Made by a program: the position numbers and the translations under genes. The notes under the pieces were generated by a model that saw only the letters and a program-made list of their open reading frames with translations, had not been told where the DNA came from and searched no databases. A stretch of DNA of 42,802 bases from positions 1 to 42,802 of the forward strand of contig PNMC01000005.1 in the NCBI GenBank assembly GCA_013823365.1, given 5' to 3'. Shown piece after piece: positions 31,948 to 40,098 of the stretch. Each line of letters opens with the position of its first letter. Within the stretch, counting starts at the first letter, position 1. Source of the DNA: Parvibaculum sp. GTDB taxonomy: Bacteria > Pseudomonadota > Alphaproteobacteria > Parvibaculales > Parvibaculaceae.

Positions 31948-33867
31948 ATGATCTCTTTATCGACAATCCGCCGCTCCGCGGCGGTAACGGCACTGTGCTG
32001 CCTGATTGCCGGCGCACCGGCAGAGGCAAGCCCGTTCAGCAGCATCATCGTTACCGGCGACAGCTGGGTGGACGATGGCATGCAGAGCGAAGCGCTGAAG
32101 CGCGGCTATGAAGTCTGGCAGATCAATCCGGCGCAATTGACGGTGGCGCGTCCGAACGGACGCTTTTCGAACGGGCCTGCCGCGCCGGAATATCTTGCGG
32201 CCATGCTCGGCATGTCCGGGCATCCGGAGAATTATGCGATCGGGGGTGCCGCCTCCGGCAGCAATTTCGAGCCTTTCCGCTTTCCGTTCGAAATGCAGAA
32301 CCGGCCGGGCCGGAACTGGAACGGCGTGGACAGCCAGCTCACCTTCCTGCTCAACGAGAAGGGCGGGGTGCTCGATCCGAATGCGCTCTATTTCCTGAGC
32401 ATCGGCGGCAATGATTTCCTCGAGGCGCTGCCGCTCGGCTGGACGCCAAACGCCGCAACCACCCACGCGAATATCGTGGACGGGCTCTCGCGCATGGCGA
32501 ATGCCGGAGCGCGGCACTTCATGGTGATCAATTATCGCGGTCCCGCCGACAACAATATCAACGTCACCATCACCGGCGCCTATATCGAGGCGAAGCAGAC
32601 GCTCGGTATCGACATCATCTATATCGATTCCGCCTCACTCATCCGCCATTTCGCGGACAACCCGGCGCTTTTTGGCTTCGACCCGAACACGCCGCTCACG
32701 CCCTGCATCTCGGGCACGGGCGTCAATGTGGTCAATAACTGCACGCCGGAACAGGAAGCCGAACGCATCATGTGGGATCTCGTGCATCCGTCCACGCGGA
32801 CGCATGAACTCATTGCGCTTGCCGCCTATTCGCAGCTCACCTCGCCGCAGGTGCATGCAGTGCTGGGTGACGGCACGCTTGTCAATTTCGGCCGCACGCA
32901 GCGGCGCGCCCTTTCGGGTTTCGGCGCGGGCCGGGGGCAAGGCGGCGCCGTGCCGCTGCGCGTCGCGAGTGCCGCGGGCGCCAGCGATGCCACGACCTAT
33001 AATTTCGAGAATGCCTGGGGCAGGGGACATATTTTCCTGCAGGCCGAGCGGCTGCTCGCGGACCGTACGGCCACGAGCCTCGATCCCGCGGTGAAAGCGC
33101 AGGCGACGTCGGAGACGATCGGTTTCCGCTTTTCTCCGTCGCCCGTCTGGTCGGTGGGGGCGGCGGCGACATTGCTGCATGGCCGCTCCAGCGTGACGGG
33201 TGGCACCAGTTCCGACTCCACGCATATCGTGCTGACGGCGCTTGGCGGCTGGTCTCCGGACTACCGCTTTGCTGGTGGCCGTCCTTTCGCCGATCTCGCG
33301 CTTTCGGCGGGCTATGCCGATCTCGACAGCCGCCGCAATCCCGGGATCGCCGGGAGCGTGGCTGCGGGCTCGACATCCGCGCGCCAGCTCGGCGCGTCGC
33401 TCGTCATGGGGCATGACATAGGTGCGGGCGGCGCCACGCTGACGCCGCGCATCGGGCTTCATGCGGCCCGTATCGAGGTGGACGGGTTTTCGGAAACCGG
33501 CGCCCCGGCGGGCTTCAACCTTCTCGTGGGTAAACAGACCATCGAGAGCCTCACGGGGGAGATCGGGGTCGATCTCAGGATGCCGTTTCCGACGAGCTGG
33601 GCGACGCTCACGCCAAGCGTGTCGGCGGGATGGAACCATGAGTTCGCCGACAGGTCGCGCAGCATCACCGTGGCGCCGACCTCGCAGCCCTTGCTGAGCT
33701 TCAGCGGCGCTACGGCAGCGGGCGACGACAATTACGGCGAAGTCGCCATCGGGCTCGAAGCCGCTCTCAAGGACAATCTGCGGTTCTCCTTCGGTTATTC
33801 GCGTTCCTTCGCGCGCGACGACTGGGAGACGGAGGCCTTCGGCATCGGCCTGTCCTTCCCGCTGTGA
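31948..33867 (+). CDS. GDSL-type autotransporter esterase/lipase
   Basis: A 639-residue protein in three parts: a signal peptide (residues 1-28, AAVTALCCLIAGAPAEA), a GDSL/SGNH hydrolase domain to about residue 300 and a C-terminal autotransporter beta-barrel (about 350-639) ending in IGLSFPL. Ser39 in IVTGDSWVDDG is the nucleophile, GGND (153-156) is block III, and Asp277 and His280 in WDLVHPST complete the triad. This is the EstA type of surface-anchored esterase that hydrolyses esters of long acyl chains outside the cell. The promoter region carries the paired GntR-type boxes. It is transcribed alone, with a 7-bp GC hairpin after the stop but no T-run. Confidence 0.93.
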   Translation: MISLSTIRRSAAVTALCCLIAGAPAEASPFSSIIVTGDSWVDDGMQSEALKRGYEVWQINPAQLTVARPNGRFSNGPAAPEYLAAMLGMSGHPENYAIGGAASGSNFEPFRFPFEMQNRPGRNWNGVDSQLTFLLNEKGGVLDPNALYFLSIGGNDFLEALPLGWTPNAATTHANIVDGLSRMANAGARHFMVINYRGPADNNINVTITGAYIEAKQTLGIDIIYIDSASLIRHFADNPALFGFDPNTPLTPCISGTGVNVVNNCTPEQEAERIMWDLVHPSTRTHELIALAAYSQLTSPQVHAVLGDGTLVNFGRTQRRALSGFGAGRGQGGAVPLRVASAAGASDATTYNFENAWGRGHIFLQAERLLADRTATSLDPAVKAQATSETIGFRFSPSPVWSVGAAATLLHGRSSVTGGTSSDSTHIVLTALGGWSPDYRFAGGRPFADLALSAGYADLDSRRNPGIAGSVAAGSTSARQLGASLVMGHDIGAGGATLTPRIGLHAARIEVDGFSETGAPAGFNLLVGKQTIESLTGEIGVDLRMPFPTSWATLTPSVSAGWNHEFADRSRSITVAPTSQPLLSFSGATAAGDDNYGEVAIGLEAALKDNLRFSFGYSRSFARDDWETEAFGIGLSFPL

Positions 33868-33916
33868 CGGAGCCGGCCCCGCGGTCTCCGGATCGCGGGG
33901 CTTGACCGGCGAATGA

Positions 33917-33938
33917 TTGTAGACAATATTGTAAACAC
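33917..33938. promoter_or_regulatory. Tandem GntR-type operator, upstream of DUF1302 copy 2
   Basis: TTGTAGACAA (33917-33926) and TTGTAAACAC (33929-33938) match TTGTATACAA at 9 and 8 of 10 positions and have the same 2-bp gap as the other three sites. It lies about 190 nt before the GTG start of the DUF1302 gene, implying a long leader. Confidence 0.75.
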
Positions 33939-33940
33939 AT

Positions 33941-33955
33941 GTTGCGTTACGCAAC
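33941..33955. promoter_or_regulatory. Second palindrome in the DUF1302 leader
   Basis: GTTGCG-TTA-CGCAAC is a perfect 6-bp inverted repeat that begins 2 nt after the GntR-type boxes. It differs in sequence from them and might be the site of another regulator. Confidence 0.4.
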
Positions 33956-34124
33956 GAAAGCGGGGAATTCCCGCAGGCCTATGGGAGGCGTCCGGCAAGC
34001 CATCGCTCCATCGAGGGGCAGGCGCCGCAAGCGACATTCGGGAGGCGCGGGCCGCCGACGCAGGCACCGGCCGATATGCCAGGCTGACGGCGCATGCCGG
34101 GCCGGCTATGCAGGGGGGAGTAGA

Positions 34125-35795
34125 GTGAAAGGACGGGCTGGATTGTCAGCCGCGGCTCTTGCCGTGGCCATGTGCTGCGGCGCGGAAGCGTATGCGGTGG
34201 ATTTCGTATTCGGTGAACTCAAGGGCAGTTTCGACACGACCATCTCGACCGGTGTGCAGATGCGCGTCGAAAGCCGCGATTGCCGCCTGATCGGCACGAC
34301 CAATGGCGGCTGCAACCCGACGGGCACCAACAAGGATGACGGGAACCTGAATTTCGACAAATGGGACCTGACATCGGCGGCCGCCACCGCAAGCCACGAA
34401 CTCTCGCTCGAATGGCGGAACTTCGGTGCCTTTGCGCGGGCGACCTATTTCTACGACGCGATCAACAACAACGCGGAGTCAACGCGCCGCACCGATCTCT
34501 CCAAGGAGGCGCGCGAGCAGGCCGGGCGCGGCATCGATCTTCTCGATGCCTATGTCTATGGCATGTTCGACATTGGCGGCGTGCTGACCGACCTGCGGTT
34601 CGGCAATCAGGCGATCAACTGGGGCGAATCCCTTTTCACGCCTGGCGGCATCAATGCCTCCAATCCGGTGGACGTTTCGAAAGTGCATCAGGCGGGATCG
34701 GAGTTGAAGCTCGCCACGCTGCCGACGCCGACCGCGCGCGTTGCCGCGATGCTGCCCTACGGGTTCAGCGTCGAGGCCTATTACCAGTTCGACTGGAAGA
34801 AGACGGAGCTCGACCCCGTCGGCACTTATTTCTCGCAGGGCGACCTGACGGGCAAGGGATCGCAGGGCTTTTTCTTCGGTGCGGACCCCGGTGCGATCGG
34901 CAATGCCGCCTTCGCCAACTATATGCCGAAGATCGCGGGCATCACCCCGTCCGATTCCGGCCAATGGGGCACGGCGCTGCGCTACTTCGCCGAAGACATC
35001 AATGCCGAGTTCGGCCTCTACTATCTTCGCTATCACGCAAAGACGCCTATTCTCGGCGTGAGGGCGCAGCGCATTCCGATGGCGCCTTTCACGCGGCCTG
35101 TCGCCTATTTCGAGGAATACACGTCCGACATCGAACTCTATGGCGCGAGCTTCAACACGCAGCTCTTCGGCTCTTCGATCGGCGGCGAGATTTCCTACCA
35201 GCCGGATCATCCGGCGCCGCTCGAATTCGCGACGACCATCGCCAATGCGCGGGCTGGTGCAGCGACCGGGCCGATAGGCGGCTTCTATTCGAGCTCGGGC
35301 GTCGTCCGGGTCGAGAAGCTGCAGGCGGCGCTTGTCAGCATTTCGTCCTTCGGACCGAGCGACGGCTTCGTCGGCCGCGGCATATCGGCGATCGGGGCCA
35401 CCACGGGTTCGCTCGCAACCGAAGTCGTGGCGACGCATTACCCCGATCTCGATCCAAACATCCGCTATGCGGTGCCGGACGGCCAGACCGATCCGACCAG
35501 CACGGCCTGGGGCTACCGGCTTTCTGCGAGCGTCACCTATCCCGCCGCCTTCGGCTCCGGCATCACGCTCGTCCCGAGCGTTGCCTACCGGCACGACGTG
35601 AACGGGACGCAGCCGAACAATCCGAATGGCGCAACGATCATCGAGGACAGGCAGCTCGTCACCATCGGTCTGACGGGAAGCTATCTCGCCTCCTGGCGGG
35701 CCGGCATTTCCTACACGAACCATTTCGGCGCCGGCATCAACGATCTGTTGACCGACCGGGACTTCGTCGAAGTCAGCCTCTCCTATTCGTTCTAG
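34125..35795 (+). CDS. DUF1302 family outer-membrane protein, copy 2
   Basis: A 556-residue exported barrel protein with signal peptide GLSAAALAVAMCCGAEAYA and a C-terminal VSLSYSF. It shares with copy 1 the landmarks FDTTIST/LDTTISA, LLDAYVYG, GNQ-x-INWGES, YYQF-x-W-x-x-TELDPVGT, GQWG...RYFAE...EFGLYY and RHDVNGT. The GTG at 34125 is taken as the start because AGGGGGGAG lies 4 nt before it and the signal peptide begins there; the frame stays open 62 codons further upstream but that part is arginine-rich and unlike a leader. It forms an operon with the DUF1329 gene 30 nt downstream, behind the GntR-type operator at 33917. The region between the operator and the start (33939-34124) shows no gene. 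Confidence 0.9.
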   Translation: MKGRAGLSAAALAVAMCCGAEAYAVDFVFGELKGSFDTTISTGVQMRVESRDCRLIGTTNGGCNPTGTNKDDGNLNFDKWDLTSAAATASHELSLEWRNFGAFARATYFYDAINNNAESTRRTDLSKEAREQAGRGIDLLDAYVYGMFDIGGVLTDLRFGNQAINWGESLFTPGGINASNPVDVSKVHQAGSELKLATLPTPTARVAAMLPYGFSVEAYYQFDWKKTELDPVGTYFSQGDLTGKGSQGFFFGADPGAIGNAAFANYMPKIAGITPSDSGQWGTALRYFAEDINAEFGLYYLRYHAKTPILGVRAQRIPMAPFTRPVAYFEEYTSDIELYGASFNTQLFGSSIGGEISYQPDHPAPLEFATTIANARAGAATGPIGGFYSSSGVVRVEKLQAALVSISSFGPSDGFVGRGISAIGATTGSLATEVVATHYPDLDPNIRYAVPDGQTDPTSTAWGYRLSASVTYPAAFGSGITLVPSVAYRHDVNGTQPNNPNGATIIEDRQLVTIGLTGSYLASWRAGISYTNHFGAGINDLLTDRDFVEVSLSYSF

Positions 35796-35825
35796 AGCCT
35801 GGACGTGAGTTCAGGGAGGAAAATC

Positions 35826-37160
35826 ATGAAATACATCACTCTGGCTGTCCTTCTTGCCGGTCTTCAGGCGGTCTCCGTCTCGGCCGGCGAAATCCCGGCG
35901 GGGCTTACTCCCGTCGGCGCCGAACGTGCAGGCAATGCGGAAGGCACGATACCGGCCTGGGAAGGCGGCATTACCGCGCCGCCCGCGGGCTGGAAGCCGG
36001 GCGACGAACGCGCCGATCCCTTCGGCGGCGAAGCACCGCTCTTCACGATCGACAGGAGCAATGTCGCGGAACATGCGAGCAAGCTGACGGCGGGGCAGCG
36101 CGCCATGATCGAGCGCGTCGAGGGCTACACCATGCCCGTCTACAAGACGCATCGGACATGCGGCTATCCGCAATCCGTCTATGACGCGACCAAGGCGAAT
36201 ACCGGCAAGGCCGCGCTCGACGACAAGGGGCAGCTTCTTTCCGGCAAGGGCGGCTTTCTTTTTCCCGTGCCGCAAACGGCCGCAGAGGTCGTGTGGAACC
36301 ATCTGATCCGGTATCAGGGCGTCGGCTCGCAAGGGCGGGTCGCCACGGCGACACCCTTGAAGGATAGCGGACGGTTCTCCGTTGGCGTGCTTGAGCGCAC
36401 GAGTTTCTCGCGGTTCCACGATCCGGCGCTCAAGACCTTCGAGGAGATGCAGGGCATCGGCGGCGAGCAGATCACCAAGATCATCAGCCCGGCGCCGATC
36501 GCGGGCTCGATGACGCTGATCCGCGAGCCCGTGAATGCCGACCGCGAGACCTGGCGCTATCTGCCCGGGCAGCGCCGCGTGCGGCGTCTTCCCGATTTCC
36601 AGTACGATAATCCGATTGCGGAGCTTGACGGGCTCATCGTGGCGGATCAGGCCAATATGTATAATGGCCGCCTCGACCGCTACGAGTGGAAGCTGCACGG
36701 CAAGCAGGAACTCTATATCGCCTATAACGACTGGAACCTGAACAGCAAGGCGCATTCCTACCGCAAGATCCTGCAGCCGGCCTTTCCCGCCCGCGACGTG
36801 ATGCGATACGAGCTGCATCGCGTGTGGAAGGTCGAGGCGACGGTGAAGCCGGGTATCCGCCATCTCTACAACCGGCGCGTCTTCTATAGCGACGAGGACA
36901 GCTGGATCATCGCGGCGACCGAACTTTACGACGGCCGCGGCGAGCTGTGGCGGGTGCAGGAAGGTCCGATCGGCGTGATCTGGGAGCTTCCGGCCTGCGT
37001 CAACCAGGTGCAATTCCACTTCGATCTCAATGCGGGCCGCTATGTCGCCTCGCAGCTTCGCAACGAGGAGGCGCCGCTCGACTATCTCGCGGGACAGGAA
37101 GGCCGCATCGACCGGTCGATCTTCACGCCAGACTATCTGAGAATTGCCGGCCGCCGCTGA
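35826..37160 (+). CDS. DUF1329 family envelope protein, copy 2
   Basis: A 444-residue exported protein: signal peptide (MKYITLAVLLAGLQAVSVSA), then the family N-terminal hallmark LTPVGAERAGNAEGTIPAW followed by EGGITAP, MYNGRLDRYEW, RYELHRVWKVEA, VKPGIRHLYNRRVFYSDED. The segments align with copy 1 throughout. MKYITLAV is preferred as the start over an in-frame ATG 21 nt earlier: CAGGGAGG precedes it and the signal peptide begins there. A strong terminator follows, so DUF1302 and DUF1329 form a closed two-gene operon within the GntR-box set. Confidence 0.9.
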   Translation: MKYITLAVLLAGLQAVSVSAGEIPAGLTPVGAERAGNAEGTIPAWEGGITAPPAGWKPGDERADPFGGEAPLFTIDRSNVAEHASKLTAGQRAMIERVEGYTMPVYKTHRTCGYPQSVYDATKANTGKAALDDKGQLLSGKGGFLFPVPQTAAEVVWNHLIRYQGVGSQGRVATATPLKDSGRFSVGVLERTSFSRFHDPALKTFEEMQGIGGEQITKIISPAPIAGSMTLIREPVNADRETWRYLPGQRRVRRLPDFQYDNPIAELDGLIVADQANMYNGRLDRYEWKLHGKQELYIAYNDWNLNSKAHSYRKILQPAFPARDVMRYELHRVWKVEATVKPGIRHLYNRRVFYSDEDSWIIAATELYDGRGELWRVQEGPIGVIWELPACVNQVQFHFDLNAGRYVASQLRNEEAPLDYLAGQEGRIDRSIFTPDYLRIAGRR

Positions 37161-37215
37161 GGCGCCGGCGCCACGTCCCTCCCGGCGCAGACCGATTGCC
37201 CGTCTGCACGGTTAC

Positions 37216-37250
37216 TGGCCGGTCCGCCTCCCCGCGGGCCGGCCATTTTT
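37216..37250 (+). terminator. Intrinsic terminator of the second DUF1302/DUF1329 operon
   Basis: TGGCCGGTCCGC (37216-37227) and GCGGGCCGGCCA (37234-37245) form a 12-bp stem with one T-G pair and a 6-nt loop, followed by TTTTT. Confidence 0.88.
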
Positions 37251-37268
37251 GTCCGGTTTCGCTCCGCG

Positions 37269-37291
37269 CTGTCTACAAAATTGGGTATAAT
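37269..37291. promoter_or_regulatory. Tandem GntR-type operator overlapping the gntR promoter
   Basis: CTGTCTACAA (37269-37278) and TTGGGTATAA (37281-37290) match the box at 8 and 7 of 10 positions with the same 2-bp gap. The second box overlaps a perfect -10 hexamer TATAAT (37286-37291), 29 nt before the GTG start, so occupancy would block transcription: negative autoregulation is inferred. The weaker match may keep some regulator always made. Confidence 0.7.
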
Positions 37292-37320
37292 TCCCGCGGA
37301 CGATCAAGGGGAGACGAGAC

Positions 37321-38049
37321 GTGAGCGAGAAGCCGAAGCGGACTAAAGGCGGCAAGGCAGGCGCCGCCAAATCGACGGTCAAGGAAAGCGCGCATCGGCC
37401 GCCCGCCCAGGAAATCAGCGATCAGATCATCGAGTTGATCGAACGCGACGTGTTCTCGCCCGGAGAGCGGCTGCGCGAACAGGATCTTGCAGACCGTTTC
37501 GGCGTGACGCGCGGCCGCATTCGCGAGGTCCTGCACAATCTCGAGGCGCGCGGCTTCGTGATCATCGAGCGCATGAAGGGTGCGACGATCGTGCGCCATG
37601 ACCGGCAGGAATTCCGCGCCATCGCGCAGGTGCGCGCGGCGCTGCTGGCGCTGGCGGCGCGGCGCGCGGCGGAGGAGGCGACGACTGCCGAACGCGCGGC
37701 GATCGTCAATGCGGCCAAGGCGCTTGCCGCCAATGCGCCGGAGATGCAGGCGCAAGACTATCGCGATGCGACGATCGAACTCGGACGGCTTATCTGCGAT
37801 GGCGCGCATAGCCGCTTTCTGCGCCGGTTGATCGACGATGCGCACAGGGTTCCGTCGAACTGGCGGCTCTACCGCAATCTCATCGTTGCCGGGCAGGAGA
37901 GGCGCGTGCAATCGGCGAAGAACTGGAAGGCGGTTGCCGAGGCGATCAAGACAGGGAAGGGCGATGAGGCCGCGAAGCTGATCGAAGCGATCTATCAGCG
38001 CGGCCTCAACGCGATGGAAGAACTTATCGCCGCGGCCGACCCTTCATGA
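37321..38049 (+). CDS. GntR family (FadR/FCD type) transcriptional regulator
   Basis: A 242-residue DNA-binding protein. After a basic N-terminal extension, the winged helix-turn-helix lies at about 28-92 (EISDQIIELIERDVFSPGER, then REQDLADRFGVTRGRIREVL and EARGFVIIERMKGATIV). The C-terminal FCD domain (about 98-225) begins with EFRAIAQVRAALLALAARRA. FCD regulators typically bind pseudo-palindromes of TNGTNNACNA type, which fits the paired TTGTATACAA boxes at its own promoter and three neighbouring promoters. The start is GTG at 37321 after AAGGGGAG. Its 3' end overlaps the convergent beta-propeller gene by 6 nt. Effector unknown; a fatty acid or its CoA ester is plausible from context. Confidence 0.92.
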   Translation: MSEKPKRTKGGKAGAAKSTVKESAHRPPAQEISDQIIELIERDVFSPGERLREQDLADRFGVTRGRIREVLHNLEARGFVIIERMKGATIVRHDRQEFRAIAQVRAALLALAARRAAEEATTAERAAIVNAAKALAANAPEMQAQDYRDATIELGRLICDGAHSRFLRRLIDDAHRVPSNWRLYRNLIVAGQERRVQSAKNWKAVAEAIKTGKGDEAAKLIEAIYQRGLNAMEELIAAADPS

Positions 38050-39945
38050 GCCGGCCCTCTCGCTGAGTGCGGCGCAGGCCTCGGCCACGCCGCCGGCGCG
38101 GAGGCCGCCTGCAATGCGCTCCGCTTCGCCGCCCGCACGCGTTGCCGCTTGCCGGGCTTGCGCGAGAAGCAGTTCCATCTGTTCGCGATAGCTTTCGGCG
38201 AGCGCGCCGTGCTCTCCTCGCGCCCGCTCGCCGTAAGATGCGGCTGCACAGGCCGCATCGCGGGCGAGAAGCAGATGGTCCGCCACATCGAATACGGCGA
38301 TGCCGCTGGTGAGGTCGCCTGCCATGCCCTGAAAGGCGAGAGCGGCGAGGACGGAGCGGAGCGGCGATTGCGGGATGACGAGGGCACCGTTCGGCGCGAT
38401 CTCCGTGACCGCGACGGAATCGCCCGTGCTCTCGGCATACCAGAGGAGCTTGCCGGTTTCACGGTCGATCCGCGCGCCGCCGCGCCGGAGCGGCAGGAAG
38501 CCCGGACGTTCGCTCCCCGGCATGGTCATGACGCCGAGGCCCGCCTGGGCATAGATGCCGTTCGCCGCGATGGCGGCGGTGAGCAGGTTCTTCTGCGCGA
38601 GGGGGAAGCCTGCGTCATACATATCGAACTTCGCCGACCATTTGATGGCGGCGCTGTCACCCTCATCGACGACCTTCAGAAGCGAGATGGCGGTGATCAC
38701 ATAGATCTCGCCATTGTCCGCCGCAACGCTTGGCGAGGCGACGATCTGGGCGTCCGTATCGACGGACCAGAGCAGGCGGCATTCCCTGTCATAGGCGAGG
38801 AGATGGCGAAGGCCGTCTGCGACATAGATGCGCTCGCCATCGGCGCTGACGCCCGGCGTGGAGGCGCTGCCGCCGTCGAAATAGGCCGCACAGCCGACCG
38901 AGATGCCGATCTCGCCGGATGGGAGCCTTTCGACATCGACGCCGTAAAGGGCGCCGAATTCGGAGAGGCCATCCACTGTTCCGTCCGCTTCATCGGGCGC
39001 CGTGGCGCTGATCCACATGCGCCCCGTTGCCGGATCGATCGAATGGTAGTTGGCGACGTTGATGCCGTCGCCCTGAACGACGCGGAAGACCTGTTCGATC
39101 TGCAGCGGGGTGATCGTGCGGTTGAGAATGGAGGAAAGCTTGCCCGCCATCTGCTCCAGCAGGACGGGGGGAATGCCGGGCTCCCGCGCGGGCGACGCCG
39201 CACCCGGAAGACGCTGCGGGTTCGGCGTAAGAAGCGCGCCGGTGCGGCGATCGAAGGCGACGAAATCGCCATGGCCGCCGATGCCGGTGACGATGTCGAG
39301 CTTCGGATTGTAGCTCGGACCCCACATGAGCCGCACATCGCTTTCGCCTTGCGGGAGGCCGGTGGGTGTACGCCACAGGATTTCGCCATCGATGGTGAGC
39401 GCGATCGCCTCGTCATGACTCAATTGATAGACGGTTTCGACGCCGTCGAATTCGAGCACGATGGGGACGCCGCCTGCCGGCACGCTGCCCTCCGTCGCGA
39501 TGCGCCAGCGAAGCGCGCCTGTTTCGATGTCGTAGGACTGGAGCAACGTGCCATCGGCCGAGAGGCTCGGCGCCGCATAGATGTTGCTCGCCTTGTCGAA
39601 ACTCACCGCCGAGAAATAGAGGTCGTGGGGGGCAATGATGCGGGCCGCGTTGAAGGTCGGCGCGCCGGCGATCAGGATTTCGTCGGAGTTGCGGCCGTCT
39701 CCATGGCGCTCGCGCCAGCCGCCTGCGGGGGCGCCGTCGAGGCCTGCGGGGGCGGGGTGGCGCTTGTCGACAGGCTGCCAGCCGCCGGTGCCGGGCACAG
39801 GCAGGATGCGGGGTTCCCCGATTTCGCCGATCAGCATGTTGGCGACCAGGATCGGGCCGACATGGGTATGTTGAAAGGCATAGTAAGCGCCGCCGGCCAG
39901 GCAGGCGAAAAGCGCTGCCGCGCCAGCGATCCAGATCCGTTTCAT
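38044..39945 (-). CDS. Membrane-anchored PQQ-type beta-propeller protein
   Basis: A 633-residue protein with one N-terminal hydrophobic segment (residues about 4-24, IWIAGAAALFACLAGGAYYA), expected to be an inner-membrane anchor or uncleaved signal. The rest is a repeat-rich domain with PQQ-like blade motifs of the x-D-x-x-TG-x-x-x-W type: YDIETGALRW (138-147), FDRRTGALL, YDRECRLLW and DRETGKLLWY. The residues needed for PQQ-dependent dehydrogenase catalysis are not apparent, so a scaffold or ligand-binding function is more likely. The GntR-type boxes lie just upstream. It is convergent with gntR and overlaps it by 6 nt. Partner in the envelope is not known. Confidence 0.82.
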   Translation of the reverse strand: MKRIWIAGAAALFACLAGGAYYAFQHTHVGPILVANMLIGEIGEPRILPVPGTGGWQPVDKRHPAPAGLDGAPAGGWRERHGDGRNSDEILIAGAPTFNAARIIAPHDLYFSAVSFDKASNIYAAPSLSADGTLLQSYDIETGALRWRIATEGSVPAGGVPIVLEFDGVETVYQLSHDEAIALTIDGEILWRTPTGLPQGESDVRLMWGPSYNPKLDIVTGIGGHGDFVAFDRRTGALLTPNPQRLPGAASPAREPGIPPVLLEQMAGKLSSILNRTITPLQIEQVFRVVQGDGINVANYHSIDPATGRMWISATAPDEADGTVDGLSEFGALYGVDVERLPSGEIGISVGCAAYFDGGSASTPGVSADGERIYVADGLRHLLAYDRECRLLWSVDTDAQIVASPSVAADNGEIYVITAISLLKVVDEGDSAAIKWSAKFDMYDAGFPLAQKNLLTAAIAANGIYAQAGLGVMTMPGSERPGFLPLRRGGARIDRETGKLLWYAESTGDSVAVTEIAPNGALVIPQSPLRSVLAALAFQGMAGDLTSGIAVFDVADHLLLARDAACAAASYGERARGEHGALAESYREQMELLLAQARQAATRAGGEAERIAGGLRAGGVAEACAALSERAGS

Positions 39946-39987
39946 GATGCTCTCGGCCCCCGTTGGAGATGTGTTTATGGGGCCATA

Positions 39988-40009
39988 TTGTATACAATTA
40001 TGTCTCCAA
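39988..40009. promoter_or_regulatory. Tandem GntR-type operator, upstream of the beta-propeller gene
   Basis: A perfect TTGTATACAA (39988-39997) is followed after 2 bp by ATGTCTCCAA (40000-40009; 7 of 10 positions). The pair lies 43-64 nt upstream of the beta-propeller ATG on the minus strand and has the same geometry as the other three sites. Confidence 0.75.
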
Positions 40010-40046
40010 TTAACAGGGGTGAAGGGTGCTGCCGGCCGGATTCAAA

Positions 40047-40098
40047 ACTTAGGTGTTGACCTAAGTGTGGCGCGATGTTACTTAGGTGTATGCCTAAC
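40047..40098. promoter_or_regulatory. Two ArsR-type operators at the start of the first arsR-like gene
   Basis: ACTTAGGT-GTTG-ACCTAAGT (40047-40066) is a perfect 8-bp inverted repeat. A second, partial copy ACTTAGGT-GTAT-GCCTAAC (40080-40098) has the same half-site spacing, lies 33 bp further on (about three helix turns) and includes the ATG at 40090. Binding there would block both promoter and start, which fits autorepression by the encoded ArsR protein. Confidence 0.75.

Noticed and set aside
34361-36184. A 607-codon plus-strand frame across DUF1302/DUF1329
   Set aside because: Out-of-frame shadow with arginine-rich sequence; the in-register frames carry signal peptides and family motifs.
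38149-40059. A 636-codon plus-strand frame opposite the beta-propeller gene
   Set aside because: Antisense shadow; the minus strand shows repeat blades, a membrane anchor and an operator.
40056-40084. A TTGACC...TACTTA promoter for the first arsR-like gene
   Set aside because: The -35 is plausible but the -10 hexamer matches poorly; only the operator palindromes are reported.
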